64,000 bases of DNA from Oscillospiraceae bacterium (GCA_021201735.1 JAJQEJ010000019.1:1-64000), one strand, 5' to 3'; shown: positions 43,748 through 51,099, counted from the first letter of the stretch. The notes: generated from the letters alone by a model not told the origin. Program-made: numbers and translations.

Positions 43748-45563
43748 GGCGCGGCCCTTCTATCAGCAGCTGAATGCGGATGCTCAGCCCCGGCTCCTGC
43801 TTGTCCACAAGTTCAAGGATTCCCTGATGCCGGTCGATGATCTCCTTGGCGATGGAGAGGCCCAGCCCCGTCCCGCCCGACTGTCTTGAGCGCGCCTTGT
43901 CCACGCGGTAAAAACGGTCGAAAATCCGCTCGCGATCCTCTTGCGGAATGCCGATTCCGTTGTCGGAAACCATCATCCAGACCCAGTCCGCGCGGTGGCC
44001 GACCGTGAGCGCAATTTTACCGCCGTCGGGTGTGTACTTCATCGCGTTAGACACCACATTCACCATCACCTGCACAATCCGCTCCCTATCGCCAATAATC
44101 TCCGGCATGTTATCCTCGTATTCCAGCGTCATCGTGTGCCCGTGCCGCTGCATCTCTATGAGCGTCGCCTTGTAGACGTCCCGCACCGCATCGGCAAAGG
44201 AGAAGCGGGCGAGCTTGAGCTCGCTGTACCCCGAATCAAAGCGGGAGAGGGTGAGCAGATCCTGCACGATGTTGGTCATGCGGTCGGACTCGTTTAGAAT
44301 AACGCCGAGGAAGCCCTGCTCCGTCTCGCGCGGCAGTTCGCCGCTGTTTTCGGCGAGGGTCTCGGCGTAGGAGCGGATGTTCGTAAGAGGCGTGCGCAGC
44401 TCGTGCGAGACGTTGGCGACGAATTCCCGCCGCATGTTTTCCGTCTTGTACTGCTCGGTCACGTCGTGGATGACCGCCATCACGCCGCGCATCCGCTCCT
44501 TGTCAAACGGAACCATCACAAGCTCCAGATTGTGCCCGTTTACCTCTTTTCTCCCGTCCAGATATTCGGACTGTACAATGTCCAGCACACTCTGGAAGGG
44601 GGCGATATCACCAAAGAGCGTGTCGTAATTTTCCACCCCGCCGATGGGAATTTTCCGGCCGAGCATCCCCTCCGCCGCGGGGTTCGCATGGATCACCGCG
44701 CCGTCGCGGGAGAAGGCGACCACGCCGTCCTTCATATACAGGAAGAGGGTGTCGAGCTTATTGCGCTCATTTTCTTCCTTGCGCAGCGTCTCCTGTAGAC
44801 GCTGCGCCATGGAGTTAAACGTCTTGGTGAGCACGCCAATTTCGTCCTTTGCCGATACCTCCAGCTTGTGGGAAAAATCTCCTCCTGCAACCCGCTCGGC
44901 CCCCTCGGTCAGGCGCTCAATGGGGGTGGTGAGCGTTTTGGAGAGCAAAAAGGACAACAGCACCGATATGGCAACCCCGAACAGCAGCGCACCCATAATG
45001 AGCGTGATAAACTCCTGATTCAGACTGTTGACCGTCTCCTTGCTGTCCACAATGTAGACAATATACGGGGTACTCCCCCGCGTAATCCAAAACGCCATAT
45101 CCATGTATGACGCGGAGAGATCACTCTCCGTCCCCGATTCCCCACTCAGCGCGGCGGAGAGATTTGGGGTAATGTCCATCACTTTCCCGATGTATTCGCT
45201 CTCCTCGTCGGAGGAGGCGAGACACACGCCGTCTTTCCCGTCGAGCACATAGTACCAGCGGCTGCGGTTGTCCACGCCCAGCGTGCGGGTGTAGGAGTCG
45301 AGCACGCCCGCCAGCATCTGCGCACCGTCCTCCTCCCCCTCCTCCGCGGTACTCAGGTCGGTGACAAACGTGACGTCGGTAAAGGCCTCCGCCATCTGGT
45401 TGTGGAACACATTTAAATAATACCCCACCACGGAATTGATCAGAAACGCCCCCACAACGACCATCAGCGAGACGATCAGCAACGTCATGATGAGCATCAG
45501 CTTCATATGTAAACTGCGAAACACTCTCCCGTAACTCCCTTCCGCGCCAGCCTCAGTATTCAT
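43731..45563 (-). CDS. walK: Cell-wall sensor histidine kinase WalK
   Basis: 610 residues: TM1 (about 22-44), an extracellular Cache/PAS-like domain (about 45-185), TM2 (about 187-207), HAMP, a cytoplasmic PAS (LDTLFLYMKDGVVAFSRDGAVIHANPAAEGML), HisKA with the acceptor His in FVANVSHELRTPLTNIRSY and HATPase with NVVSNAMKYT and GTGLGLSIAKEI. Controls cell-wall hydrolase genes with WalR. Ten bases after walR; the weak AGGATT site suggests coupled translation. A later Met (20) is an alternative start. Confidence 0.94.
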   Translation of the reverse strand: MNTEAGAEGSYGRVFRSLHMKLMLIMTLLIVSLMVVVGAFLINSVVGYYLNVFHNQMAEAFTDVTFVTDLSTAEEGEEDGAQMLAGVLDSYTRTLGVDNRSRWYYVLDGKDGVCLASSDEESEYIGKVMDITPNLSAALSGESGTESDLSASYMDMAFWITRGSTPYIVYIVDSKETVNSLNQEFITLIMGALLFGVAISVLLSFLLSKTLTTPIERLTEGAERVAGGDFSHKLEVSAKDEIGVLTKTFNSMAQRLQETLRKEENERNKLDTLFLYMKDGVVAFSRDGAVIHANPAAEGMLGRKIPIGGVENYDTLFGDIAPFQSVLDIVQSEYLDGRKEVNGHNLELVMVPFDKERMRGVMAVIHDVTEQYKTENMRREFVANVSHELRTPLTNIRSYAETLAENSGELPRETEQGFLGVILNESDRMTNIVQDLLTLSRFDSGYSELKLARFSFADAVRDVYKATLIEMQRHGHTMTLEYEDNMPEIIGDRERIVQVMVNVVSNAMKYTPDGGKIALTVGHRADWVWMMVSDNGIGIPQEDRERIFDRFYRVDKARSRQSGGTGLGLSIAKEIIDRHQGILELVDKQEPGLSIRIQLLIEGPRHDEQS

Positions 45564-45572
45564 ATCTGAATC

Positions 45573-46283
45573 CTAAACCTGAAACAGGTACCCCATCCCG
45601 CGCCGCGTGAGAATAAACTGCGGCTGTGCGGGGTCGTCCTCGACCTTCTCGCGCAAACGCCGCACGGCGACGTCGACCGCCCGGACATCGCCGACGTAGC
45701 CCTCGTAATTCCATACCCGCTCCATCAGCACCTCGCGGGAAAAGACCTTCCCCGGCGACGCGCTAAGGAAATACAGCAGCTCATACTCCCGCTGCGTGAG
45801 GTCGAGCGCCTTGTCATCCTTATACACCATCATCAGGGCGGAATCGAAGCGGAACCGCCCCAAAACCTGCCGCTCCGGCGACGATTCGTCCGCAGACTGC
45901 GCGGCGCTCTCCGCCATACCGGTGCGGCGGATGTTCGCCTTCACCCGCGCCAGAAGCTCCCGCATGGAAAACGGCTTTGTCATATAGTCGTCCGCGCCGA
46001 CCTCCAGCCCGAAGACCTTGTCGGTCTCCTCCTCCCGCGCCGTGAGCATGATGACGGGCGTGCAGTTGTTCTGCGCGCGCAGGGCGCGGCACACATCAAA
46101 GCCGTTCCTGCTCGGCAGCATGATGTCCAGCAGGATCAGATCCGGGTTTTTTGCGAGCGCCAGCTGCAGCCCCGTGTCACCGTCATACGCCACCAGTATC
46201 TCGTATCCCTCTTTTTCCAGATTAAACGTGAGGATATCCACAATGTTCTTTTCATCCTCGACAATCAGAATCTGCTTACGCAA
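45573..46283 (-). CDS. walR: Response regulator WalR (OmpR family)
   Basis: 236 residues: receiver domain with EDE (10-12) and phospho-acceptor Asp54 in LILLDIMLPSRNGFD, switch Lys in DDYMTKPFS, and an OmpR-type winged helix ending QFILTRRGMGYLFQV. TTG start with GGGAGG 9 nt upstream. First gene of walRK-yycHI. An Ala/Ser-rich spacer between the domains (about 125-145) is a little longer than usual. Confidence 0.94.
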   Translation of the reverse strand: MRKQILIVEDEKNIVDILTFNLEKEGYEILVAYDGDTGLQLALAKNPDLILLDIMLPSRNGFDVCRALRAQNNCTPVIMLTAREEETDKVFGLEVGADDYMTKPFSMRELLARVKANIRRTGMAESAAQSADESSPERQVLGRFRFDSALMMVYKDDKALDLTQREYELLYFLSASPGKVFSREVLMERVWNYEGYVGDVRAVDVAVRRLREKVEDDPAQPQFILTRRGMGYLFQV

Positions 46284-46485
46284 TATGGTTTACCTCCCAG
46301 ATAAATTGAGCCGGTTGATCCTAACAAAATTATTTCTATTGTAACATAATTCATCACAATGCGCTACTATCAAGTTTTCCAATCCCGGTAATCTTTACAG
46401 ATATCCAAAAGTCAGCATCTGCATTATAATAGTATGCAAGTTTCTTTAGAGTGTTTGCTCAAATGTAGTGTGAGGAGGCCAACAT

Positions 46486-47022
46486 ATGACCATTCAGCCT
46501 ATCGGGCCGGGTAGTATCGCATTTTACATCTCCGCCGCCGATCTGAAGACGCAAGGTATCGTACCGCAGAAGCTCACCACGGAGAAGGCGCGCACCTTTG
46601 CCCGCGCCGCGCTGCTCGACGCAGGTATCCCGCTCGACGGTGCCATTGAAATAGAAGCGTATCCAGAAGTCAGCGGCGTGCTGATTTTTGCAAGCGTCAA
46701 GCAGCAGGCGCGCAGCTGGTTTTGTTTTCCCGATTTTGAGGATCTGCTCCGCGCCGCGTATGCCATTGACACGCCGCCCCAGGAGGCTGCGCTTTTCTGG
46801 TTTGACGATGCGTACTGGCTCTCGCTCCCGAGCGAGTTTGAGCGCCTTACGGCCCGTCTGTCCGAATTTGGCAGAGAACAGACGCAGGCCCCATTTCTCG
46901 AGAGCAGTCTTGCCGAGTATGGCAGAACAGTTCTGGAGGAAAACGCCCTCGCCCGTCTGCGCGAGAGCTTCCCGCGGGAATCGGGTGCGGAAACGACGCG
47001 TCAGACTGTAGACAAAAGGTGA
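46486..47022 (+). CDS. MecA-like adaptor protein (N-terminal similarity)
   Basis: 178 residues. The opening IQPIGPGSIAFYISAADLKTQGI resembles the MecA N-terminal substrate-binding domain, which targets proteins to ClpC. The C-terminal half (about 85-178) is acidic and helical but I cannot match it clearly to the MecA ClpC-binding domain. Strong GAGGAGG site. A TATAAT lies at about 46424. Monocistronic, followed by a long inverted repeat. Confident as a gene, less so as a true MecA. Confidence 0.7.
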   Translation: MTIQPIGPGSIAFYISAADLKTQGIVPQKLTTEKARTFARAALLDAGIPLDGAIEIEAYPEVSGVLIFASVKQQARSWFCFPDFEDLLRAAYAIDTPPQEAALFWFDDAYWLSLPSEFERLTARLSEFGREQTQAPFLESSLAEYGRTVLEENALARLRESFPRESGAETTRQTVDKR

Positions 47023-47073
47023 CGGCTTGCAAGTCGGAAAGGAAGAAAGAGTGAAAGACTAGCTCTCAGGCAA

Positions 47074-47129
47074 TGTCAAGAGTATTTTTACAATAATATC
47101 ACGGTTTTATTGTAAAAATACTCTTGACA
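47074..47129. terminator. 22-bp perfect inverted repeat before smpB
   Basis: Arms 47074-47095 and 47108-47129, 12-nt loop, AT-rich. It may end the MecA-like transcript. The right arm finishes in TTGACA and a TATAAT follows at 47137-47142, but the 7-nt gap is too short for a normal promoter, so an operator or dual function is possible. Confidence 0.55.
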
Positions 47130-47195
47130 AGTGTGCTATAATCAGGTTGGAAGCATTTTCTGTTTCCACTCCGGCACCGAACAGGAGGTGACTCC

Positions 47196-47666
47196 ATGCC
47201 ACAGCGCGGCATCAAAATTATCGCAAAAAACAGCAAGGCGTATCACGACTATTTTATCGAAGACAAACTGGAAGCGGGCATGGAGCTCTTCGGCACGGAG
47301 GTCAAGTCCATCCGCAGTGGGAAGGTCAATCTCAAGGATTCCTATTGTATCGTTAAGAACGGGGAAGCGCATGTCCACGGCATGCATGTGAGTCCCTATG
47401 AGCAGGGGAACATCTTTAATAAGGACCCCATCCGGCCCCGCCGCCTGCTGCTGCACAAGCGGGAGATCACCAAGCTGTACGCCGCCGTGAAGCAGGACGG
47501 GTACGCCATTGTACCGCTCGCTGTCTATTTTAGCGGCTCTCACGTCAAGCTGGAAATCGGGCTTGCCAAAGGCAAAAAGCTCTACGACAAGCGCGCGACC
47601 GCCGCCGCTAAGGACGCGAAACGGGAGATGGACCGTACCCTCAAGCAGCGCAGCCGGTCGGAATGA
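47196..47666 (+). CDS. smpB: tmRNA-binding protein SmpB
   Basis: 156 residues. Binds the tRNA-like part of tmRNA and the ribosome during trans-translation. Landmarks: IAKNSKAYHDYFIEDKLEAGMELFGTEVKS, and the basic C-terminal tail LAKGKKLYDKRATAAAKDAKREMDR, which reads the empty A site. AGGAGGTGA 5 nt upstream. Its partner ssrA lies 0.6 kb downstream, with a cyclophilin gene between. Confidence 0.97.
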   Translation: MPQRGIKIIAKNSKAYHDYFIEDKLEAGMELFGTEVKSIRSGKVNLKDSYCIVKNGEAHVHGMHVSPYEQGNIFNKDPIRPRRLLLHKREITKLYAAVKQDGYAIVPLAVYFSGSHVKLEIGLAKGKKLYDKRATAAAKDAKREMDRTLKQRSRSE

Positions 47667-47699
47667 TCAAAAATATAAAAAATCCAGGAGGTCAACCAT

Positions 47700-48221
47700 A
47701 TGGCACAGAATCCTATCGTTACGTTTGAAATGGAAAACGGCGGCAAGATGGCCGCGGAGCTCTACCCCGACGTTGCGCCCAATACAGTCAACAGCTTTCT
47801 CTCCCTCGCGCGCTCCGGCTATTATGACGGCCTGATTTTTCACCGCGTCATCCCCGGCTTTATGATTCAGGGCGGCTGTCCGCTCGGCACAGGCACCGGG
47901 GGCCCCGGCTACAACATCAAGGGCGAGTTTTCCAGCAACGGCTTCCCGAACGGCCTGCGCCACGAGCGCGGCGTGCTGTCCATGGCGCGCACCATGTCGC
48001 CAAACTCCGCCGGCGGGCAGTTTTTCATCATGGTCGAGGATGCACCCCATCTCGACGGTGAGTACGCCGCCTTCGGCAAAGTCATTGAAGGGATGGATAC
48101 CGCCGACGCCATCGTCGCGACCAAGCGCGACGGGATGGATAAGCCGGTCACCGACCAGCGGATCAAATCAGTTACCGTAGAGACGTTCGGCGAAGATTAT
48201 GAGGAGCCGGAGAAGCTCTGA
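47700..48221 (+). CDS. Cyclophilin-type peptidyl-prolyl cis-trans isomerase
   Basis: 173 residues, no signal peptide, so cytoplasmic. Catalytic and binding motifs: FHRVIPGFMIQGG (Arg and Phe of the active site), SMARTMSPNSAGGQFFIM and GEYAAFGKVIEGMD. Assists protein folding. CAGGAGGTC upstream; 33 bases after smpB, so possibly cotranscribed. Confidence 0.95.
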   Translation: MAQNPIVTFEMENGGKMAAELYPDVAPNTVNSFLSLARSGYYDGLIFHRVIPGFMIQGGCPLGTGTGGPGYNIKGEFSSNGFPNGLRHERGVLSMARTMSPNSAGGQFFIMVEDAPHLDGEYAAFGKVIEGMDTADAIVATKRDGMDKPVTDQRIKSVTVETFGEDYEEPEKL

Positions 48222-48252
48222 TACGCAAGTAATTCCGGTCAACTCCCCCATT

Positions 48253-48279
48253 CGGGCGGTATGTATCTATATCCGCCCG
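48253..48279. other. Short hairpin before ssrA
   Basis: CGGGCGGT / ATCCGCCCG arms just upstream of the mature tmRNA 5' end. It could be a terminator of the cyclophilin transcript without a T tract, or part of the ssrA precursor. Confidence 0.4.
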
Positions 48280-48285
48280 CAATCT

Positions 48286-48633
48286 GGGGGCGCACTGGTT
48301 TCGACGGGGATGTGGAGCTGCGGATAGCGGGCGGATGCGCCTATCATCCAAAAAATGGGCAAACTTTATAAATTAAAGAACGACGATAACGTAGTTCTCG
48401 CTGCAGCTTAATGCAGCCGTCCTGCCCGGAAGGACCACGAGCCGGGTTTGGGCGTCGCTTAGTGGTGCCCGTGTGTGCGCAAAGCTTTGAGCGCACCATG
48501 AACAATGAAGCTACCAACCCCCGGAGTGTGACGGTTCACGCCGGGGCGCGGGAATGTAAATAACCGTCTGCGCCCGGAGAAGTCCTCAAGGAAGCGTTCT
48601 CGGACAGGGGTTCGACTCCCCTCGCCTCCACCA
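48286..48633 (+). ncRNA. ssrA: Transfer-messenger RNA
   Basis: Rescues stalled ribosomes with SmpB. The 5' end GGGGGCGCACTGGTTTCGAC contains the conserved TGGTTTCGACGGGG, and the 3' end TTCGACTCCCCTCGCCTCCA-CCA gives the T loop and encodes CCA. GGGGGCG pairs with CGCCTCC as acceptor stem. The tag frame ends NDDNVVLAAA-stop (to 48412). In that frame the codons before Asn are GGC AAA CTT TAT AAA TTA AAG; there is no obvious GCN resume codon next to the tag, so the exact first residue is uncertain. About 348 nt. Confidence 0.95.
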
Positions 48634-48636
48634 GAT

Positions 48637-48673
48637 AAAAGCCTTGTACCACAGTCGGTACAAGGCTTTTTTA
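48637..48673 (+). terminator. Terminator of ssrA
   Basis: A 14-bp perfect stem (AAAAGCCTTGTACC / GGTACAAGGCTTTT) followed by TTAT, four bases after the CCA end. Confidence 0.9.
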
Positions 48674-48708
48674 TATTCGGCTTAACCCGCTTAATAACCC
48701 ACTTTTTC

Positions 48709-48888
48709 CTATCGTCCCTCCATATCCCCCCTGACCAGCTCCAAAATGTAGGCATTCAGGCTCATGCCCTTTGCTTGGGCGTGGGCCTTTATTTTGTCGC
48801 GGTCGCCTTTGGGGACGCGAATTTTGATATCATCCAACTTGCCTAAATATTTCTCAATAGATTCCCGGCGCGCATCAGACAACGGCAT
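48709..48888 (-). CDS. Ribbon-helix-helix (Arc/CopG-like) regulator, RHH-1
   Basis: 59 residues. IKIRVPKGDRDKIKAHAQAKGMSLNAYILELVRGDME reads as an RHH DNA-binding fold (beta strand with alternating Ile/Arg/Pro, two helices, MSLNAYI turn). CAAAGGAGG 7 nt before the ATG at 48888; the upstream in-frame extension runs into the operators. Three palindromic sites lie upstream, so autoregulation is likely. No toxin-like partner lies next to it, so it is not a clear antitoxin. Related to RHH-2 at 50881. Confidence 0.8.
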   Translation of the reverse strand: MPLSDARRESIEKYLGKLDDIKIRVPKGDRDKIKAHAQAKGMSLNAYILELVRGDMEGR

Positions 48889-48929
48889 GTCATCGCCTCC
48901 TTTGGTTGCATTATACCATAAGCCGCATT

Positions 48930-49007
48930 GCATGGGTACATACAATATAGACAAATGTATGGGTGCATATTCGTTCATCTTGCCAATTGTTTTGTATGGG
49001 TACATAC
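48930..49007. promoter_or_regulatory. Triple operator of RHH-1: GTATGGGTACATAC sites
   Basis: Three copies: GCATGGGTACATAC (48930-48943), GTATGGGTGCATAT (48957-48970), GTATGGGTACATAC (48994-49007). Each is a GTATG/CATAC half-site pair around a 4-bp spacer, with centres 27 and 37 bp apart. Site 1 overlaps the presumed -35 of RHH-1 (its TATAAT lies at about 48911-48916 on the minus strand). Site 3 fills the spacer of a plus-strand promoter. Confidence 0.75.
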
Positions 49008-49015
49008 TGTATAAT
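48988..49015 (+). promoter_or_regulatory. Plus-strand promoter overlapped by operator site 3
   Basis: TTGTTT (48988-48993), 16-nt spacer, TATAAT (49010-49015). The spacer is exactly operator site 3, so the RHH protein could repress it. It is followed by a second, stronger promoter before the coiled-coil gene. Confidence 0.45.
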
Positions 49016-49053
49016 AATAAATGTCAGGAGGGGAAACCCACCGACACAGCACC

Positions 49054-49083
49054 TTGACAACCGAATATCCGACACCGTATAAT
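49054..49083 (+). promoter_or_regulatory. Consensus promoter of coiled-coil gene 1, split by an inverted repeat
   Basis: TTGACA (49054-49059), 18-nt spacer, TATAAT (49078-49083). The spacer is made of the left 19-bp arm (49060-49078) that recurs inverted after the gene. Confidence 0.75.
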
Positions 49084-49351
49084 ATGGACAAGGAGTGATT
49101 CCAATGAGCAATGAAGAAAAAATCCTAGAACTTCTTTCTCGCATGGACGAGCGTATATCAAGCATAGAATCCAACATGGCAACAAAAGCCGATGTCACAG
49201 CCATTAACGAAAGGTTAGACTGTTTGGAAGACAGCCAAGAAGAAACCCGCAGCGGAGTAAACCGCCTGCTGGAGTGGGCAGACAAATGTGGATACGTGAT
49301 TAAGTTCCCCCTGCCAGAAATTTAAACAGGAGACGGTGCCGGATATTCGGT
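49060..49351. repeat. 19-bp inverted repeats flanking coiled-coil gene 1
   Basis: Left arm ACCGAATATCCGACACCGT (49060-49078) and right arm ACGGTGCCGGATATTCGGT (49333-49351), 18 of 19 bases complementary. The left arm starts right after the -35 box; the right arm forms the terminator hairpin. The whole gene lies between them. Confidence 0.7.
49104..49325 (+). CDS. Small coiled-coil protein 1
   Basis: 73 residues, function unknown. NEEKILELLSRMDERISSIESNMATKADVTAINERLDCLEDSQEETRS is a heptad-type coiled coil; the short C-terminus (LLEWADKCGYVIKFPLPEI) is not. AAGGAG 8 nt before the ATG, strong promoter and terminator. Its opening NEEKILELL-M repeats in the product at 51216 (NNEEKILEMLAQM). Located divergent from RHH-1. 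Confidence 0.75.
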   Translation: MSNEEKILELLSRMDERISSIESNMATKADVTAINERLDCLEDSQEETRSGVNRLLEWADKCGYVIKFPLPEI

Positions 49352-49362
49352 GCCGTCTTTTT
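49332..49362 (+). terminator. Terminator of coiled-coil gene 1
   Basis: A 10-bp stem with two G-U pairs (GACGGTGCCG / CGGTGCCGTC), 6-nt loop, TTTTTCTTTTTC. The stem coincides with the right inverted-repeat arm. Confidence 0.8.
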
Positions 49363-49371
49363 CTTTTTCAG

Positions 49372-49411
49372 CAAAAAAAGAGTAGCGGGCCCCACTAAAG
49401 CGCCGCTACTC
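49372..49411 (-). terminator. Terminator of the antirepressor gene
   Basis: GAGTAGCGG / CCGCTACTC stem (49380-49388, 49403-49411), followed on the minus strand by seven T. Confidence 0.75.
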
Positions 49412-49522
49412 AAACCCGAAAAGGTGAGCCGGGAGCCTTACCCCGGCCACCTTGATTATAACAAGGTAGGGCAGAAAAATCAAGGAGGATGTGAAGTGAG
49501 ACTGACCGCGTGAGATGCAATG

Positions 49523-50299
49523 TCACGCACCAACGCCGCCCTTCAAGGCGGACGGGTATAGCAGTCGTAGCGTCTCGCGTCCTTTTGGGGTAATCAGGGT
49601 CTGCGTGCCACTCCACTCTGTTTTCTCGTTTAGGCATTCCTTGATCTCGAACAAACCAGACTCTACATATTGCTGGTACGGCATCAGCTTCCCGCGCTTA
49701 TCGCGATAGACATACTTCCGCTCCAGAAGAAAACCGACAAAGCACTTGGGGCCAACATTCAGTTGCTTTGCGGTCTCTCTGAAATTGGTAAGTAAGTTTC
49801 GGTCTACCAACTCGTCAAAATAATCTGCCTTTGGTGCCATGATCTGGTTGTCCACCGTCAGCGCGGAATTGGCAACCTCCAGCGCCTTACGCTTGTTCTG
49901 CTCATCTTTTAGTGCCGTGGCAATCTGGATGATGGTGTCCGGGTTAAGTAATGCCGCCTCCAGTGTCTCAGGTGTCATGTATGCGCCATGCTTGCGGATG
50001 GCGGGGAGGACTTCCGATGTGACCCACTTCCGAAACGGCTTGGCTTCCGGTTTGTCTGAGCGGAGAATGACATTGTAGAGGCCGCTTTCACTGATGATGT
50101 ACATTTCGCGCTCCTGACCACCTGACACGAATTTGGTTCGGGTCAGCTCATCGGCGTCCAGCCGTTCGGCTGTTTTGTTTGTATCAGAAAGCCCCAACGC
50201 CACACACACATCTTTGAGAACAAACCATGGTTCACCGGCCTTCTGGATGGTGCGAATTTCGTTGTTTTCGTAGTTAAAAATCTGCATTTCGTTACTCAT
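49523..50299 (-). CDS. Phage antirepressor (BRO-N plus KilAC)
   Basis: 258 residues. The N-terminal BRO domain (about 5-105: IRTIQKAGEPWFVLKDVCVALGL, ISESGLYNVILRSDKPEAKPFRKWVTSEVLPAIRKHGAY) and a C-terminal KilAC-type DNA-binding domain (about 140-255) make a typical phage antirepressor. GAGGAGGTGA upstream. No repressor, integrase or structural phage gene is in view, so this is probably a remnant or part of a small mobile island. The 49412-49522 stretch before its terminator holds only another hairpin. Confidence 0.92.
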   Translation of the reverse strand: MSNEMQIFNYENNEIRTIQKAGEPWFVLKDVCVALGLSDTNKTAERLDADELTRTKFVSGGQEREMYIISESGLYNVILRSDKPEAKPFRKWVTSEVLPAIRKHGAYMTPETLEAALLNPDTIIQIATALKDEQNKRKALEVANSALTVDNQIMAPKADYFDELVDRNLLTNFRETAKQLNVGPKCFVGFLLERKYVYRDKRGKLMPYQQYVESGLFEIKECLNEKTEWSGTQTLITPKGRETLRLLYPSALKGGVGA

Positions 50300-50534
50300 A
50301 ATAATTCACCTCCTCTCTGCTCACGTTCCAGTTGTCAGGAATCCCGCGCTTGTACCTTGGGCTGGCCTTGACCGCTTTATACTGGACTTGGCGCGCCGAC
50401 TGCGCCGCTTCTCCGTCCAGCAGGTATCCTGTCTGGTTATTTAATTTGGAGGAACCACCACGCGCCTTTAACTTTGCCGTGGGTGTTCGGGGTTGCTTTT
50501 TGCAGGGGAAGCGGCTATAATGGAGACATACCAT
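50292..50534 (-). CDS. Possible small protein coupled to the antirepressor
   Basis: 80-codon frame. Its last codons (…VNYYE-stop) contain the antirepressor ribosome site and overlap its start by 8 bases, which suggests coupled translation. There is no good site before its own ATG and no family match, and the true start may lie further inside. Basic N-terminal half. Confidence 0.35.
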   Translation of the reverse strand: MVCLHYSRFPCKKQPRTPTAKLKARGGSSKLNNQTGYLLDGEAAQSARQVQYKAVKASPRYKRGIPDNWNVSREEVNYYE

Positions 50535-50578
50535 TTTTAATGGTACCGGGTTTGATGTTATCTCCCCCGGCTGCGGTA

Positions 50579-50668
50579 TTAACCTCTCAGGGCTTCAACC
50601 GCACTGTGCAAGACCTTACAGGGCTTGCCGTTGGCATACCAGATGCCGTCACGTTTGACCAGTGTCAT
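50579..50668 (-). CDS. 29-residue protein upstream of the antirepressor
   Basis: Encodes MTLVKRDGIWYANGKPCKVL followed by nine more residues (ending EALRG). AAGGGAG lies 7 nt before the ATG, an ideal spacing. The DGIWYANGKPCK pattern (aromatic strand, turn, strand) reads like a small phage or mobile-element protein. On the same strand as the antirepressor and probably its operon mate. Too short for ordinary gene finders. Confidence 0.5.
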   Translation of the reverse strand: MTLVKRDGIWYANGKPCKVLHSAVEALRG

Positions 50669-50759
50669 GGTGTGTCTCCCTTCTGCCGTCTCGGTCTGTC
50701 CACCGGGGCGGCGGTTTTATTGTCGGCGGGTCTCCCCTGCTGACAATGTTATTATAGCC

Positions 50760-50837
50760 TATCTGTATACAGATAGCAATTGGCGTAATCCACAAACATC
50801 TGCATACAGCTTTGTCTATTTTATCTGTACACAGACA
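50760..50837. promoter_or_regulatory. Triple operator of RHH-2: ATCTGTATACAGAT sites
   Basis: TATCTGTATACAGATA (50760-50775, perfect palindrome), CATCTGCATACAGC (50797-50810) and TATCTGTACACAGACA (50822-50837). Core centres are 37 and 25 bp apart, close to the 37/27 spacing of the RHH-1 operators, and the nearest site is about 51 bases from the start codon against 48 for RHH-1. A TATAAT at 50854-50859 has site 3 over its -35. Confidence 0.75.
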
Positions 50838-50880
50838 TCTCTTTGTATGCTACTATAATCAAAGGGAAGGAGGACGGAAA

Positions 50881-51099
50881 GTGTCACCAAAATCCCAGCA
50901 GCAGCGTGAGGCGGCGGAGAAGTACCTAAAAGAAAAAGTGGAAACGATTGCAGTGCGTGTTCCCAAAGGGAAAAAGGATGTTATCGTAGCCCATGCAGCC
51001 AAGCACGATGGAAGCGTAAACGCGTTCATGAATAGGGCTGTAGAAAAAACAATGGAACTTGATAACTCCGCCACAGATGAAAACCCGGAGGCTAAGTAG
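50881..51099 (+). CDS. Ribbon-helix-helix regulator, RHH-2
   Basis: 72 residues. TIAVRVPKGKKDVIVAHAAKHDGSVNAFMNRAVEKTMEL is an RHH fold aligned along its length with RHH-1 (IKIRVPKGDRDKIKAHAQAKGMSLNAYI), preceded by the shared REA/S-EKYL helix. GTG start with GGAGG 7 nt upstream. Same operator architecture as RHH-1 but a different palindrome, suggesting two insulated paralogues. Confidence 0.8.
   Translation: MSPKSQQQREAAEKYLKEKVETIAVRVPKGKKDVIVAHAAKHDGSVNAFMNRAVEKTMELDNSATDENPEAK
51066..51094 (+). other. 3' end of RHH-2 with no separate signal
   Basis: Coding tail rich in Asn/Glu codons (NSATDENPEAK); no terminator is visible between RHH-2 and the promoter of the next gene, so some read-through is possible. 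Confidence 0.3.

Noticed and set aside
47124-47142. TTGACA/TATAAT pair before smpB as a normal promoter
   Set aside because: The spacer is 7 nt, far below the 16-18 nt needed.
48601-48633. att site duplication of the ssrA 3' end
   Set aside because: The TTCGACTCCCCTCGCC string does not recur in the window and no integrase is present.
48709-49325. Type II toxin-antitoxin pair (RHH antitoxin plus coiled coil toxin)
   Set aside because: The genes are divergent and the coiled-coil product has no toxin fold or catalytic motif; a TA role is not supported by what is visible.
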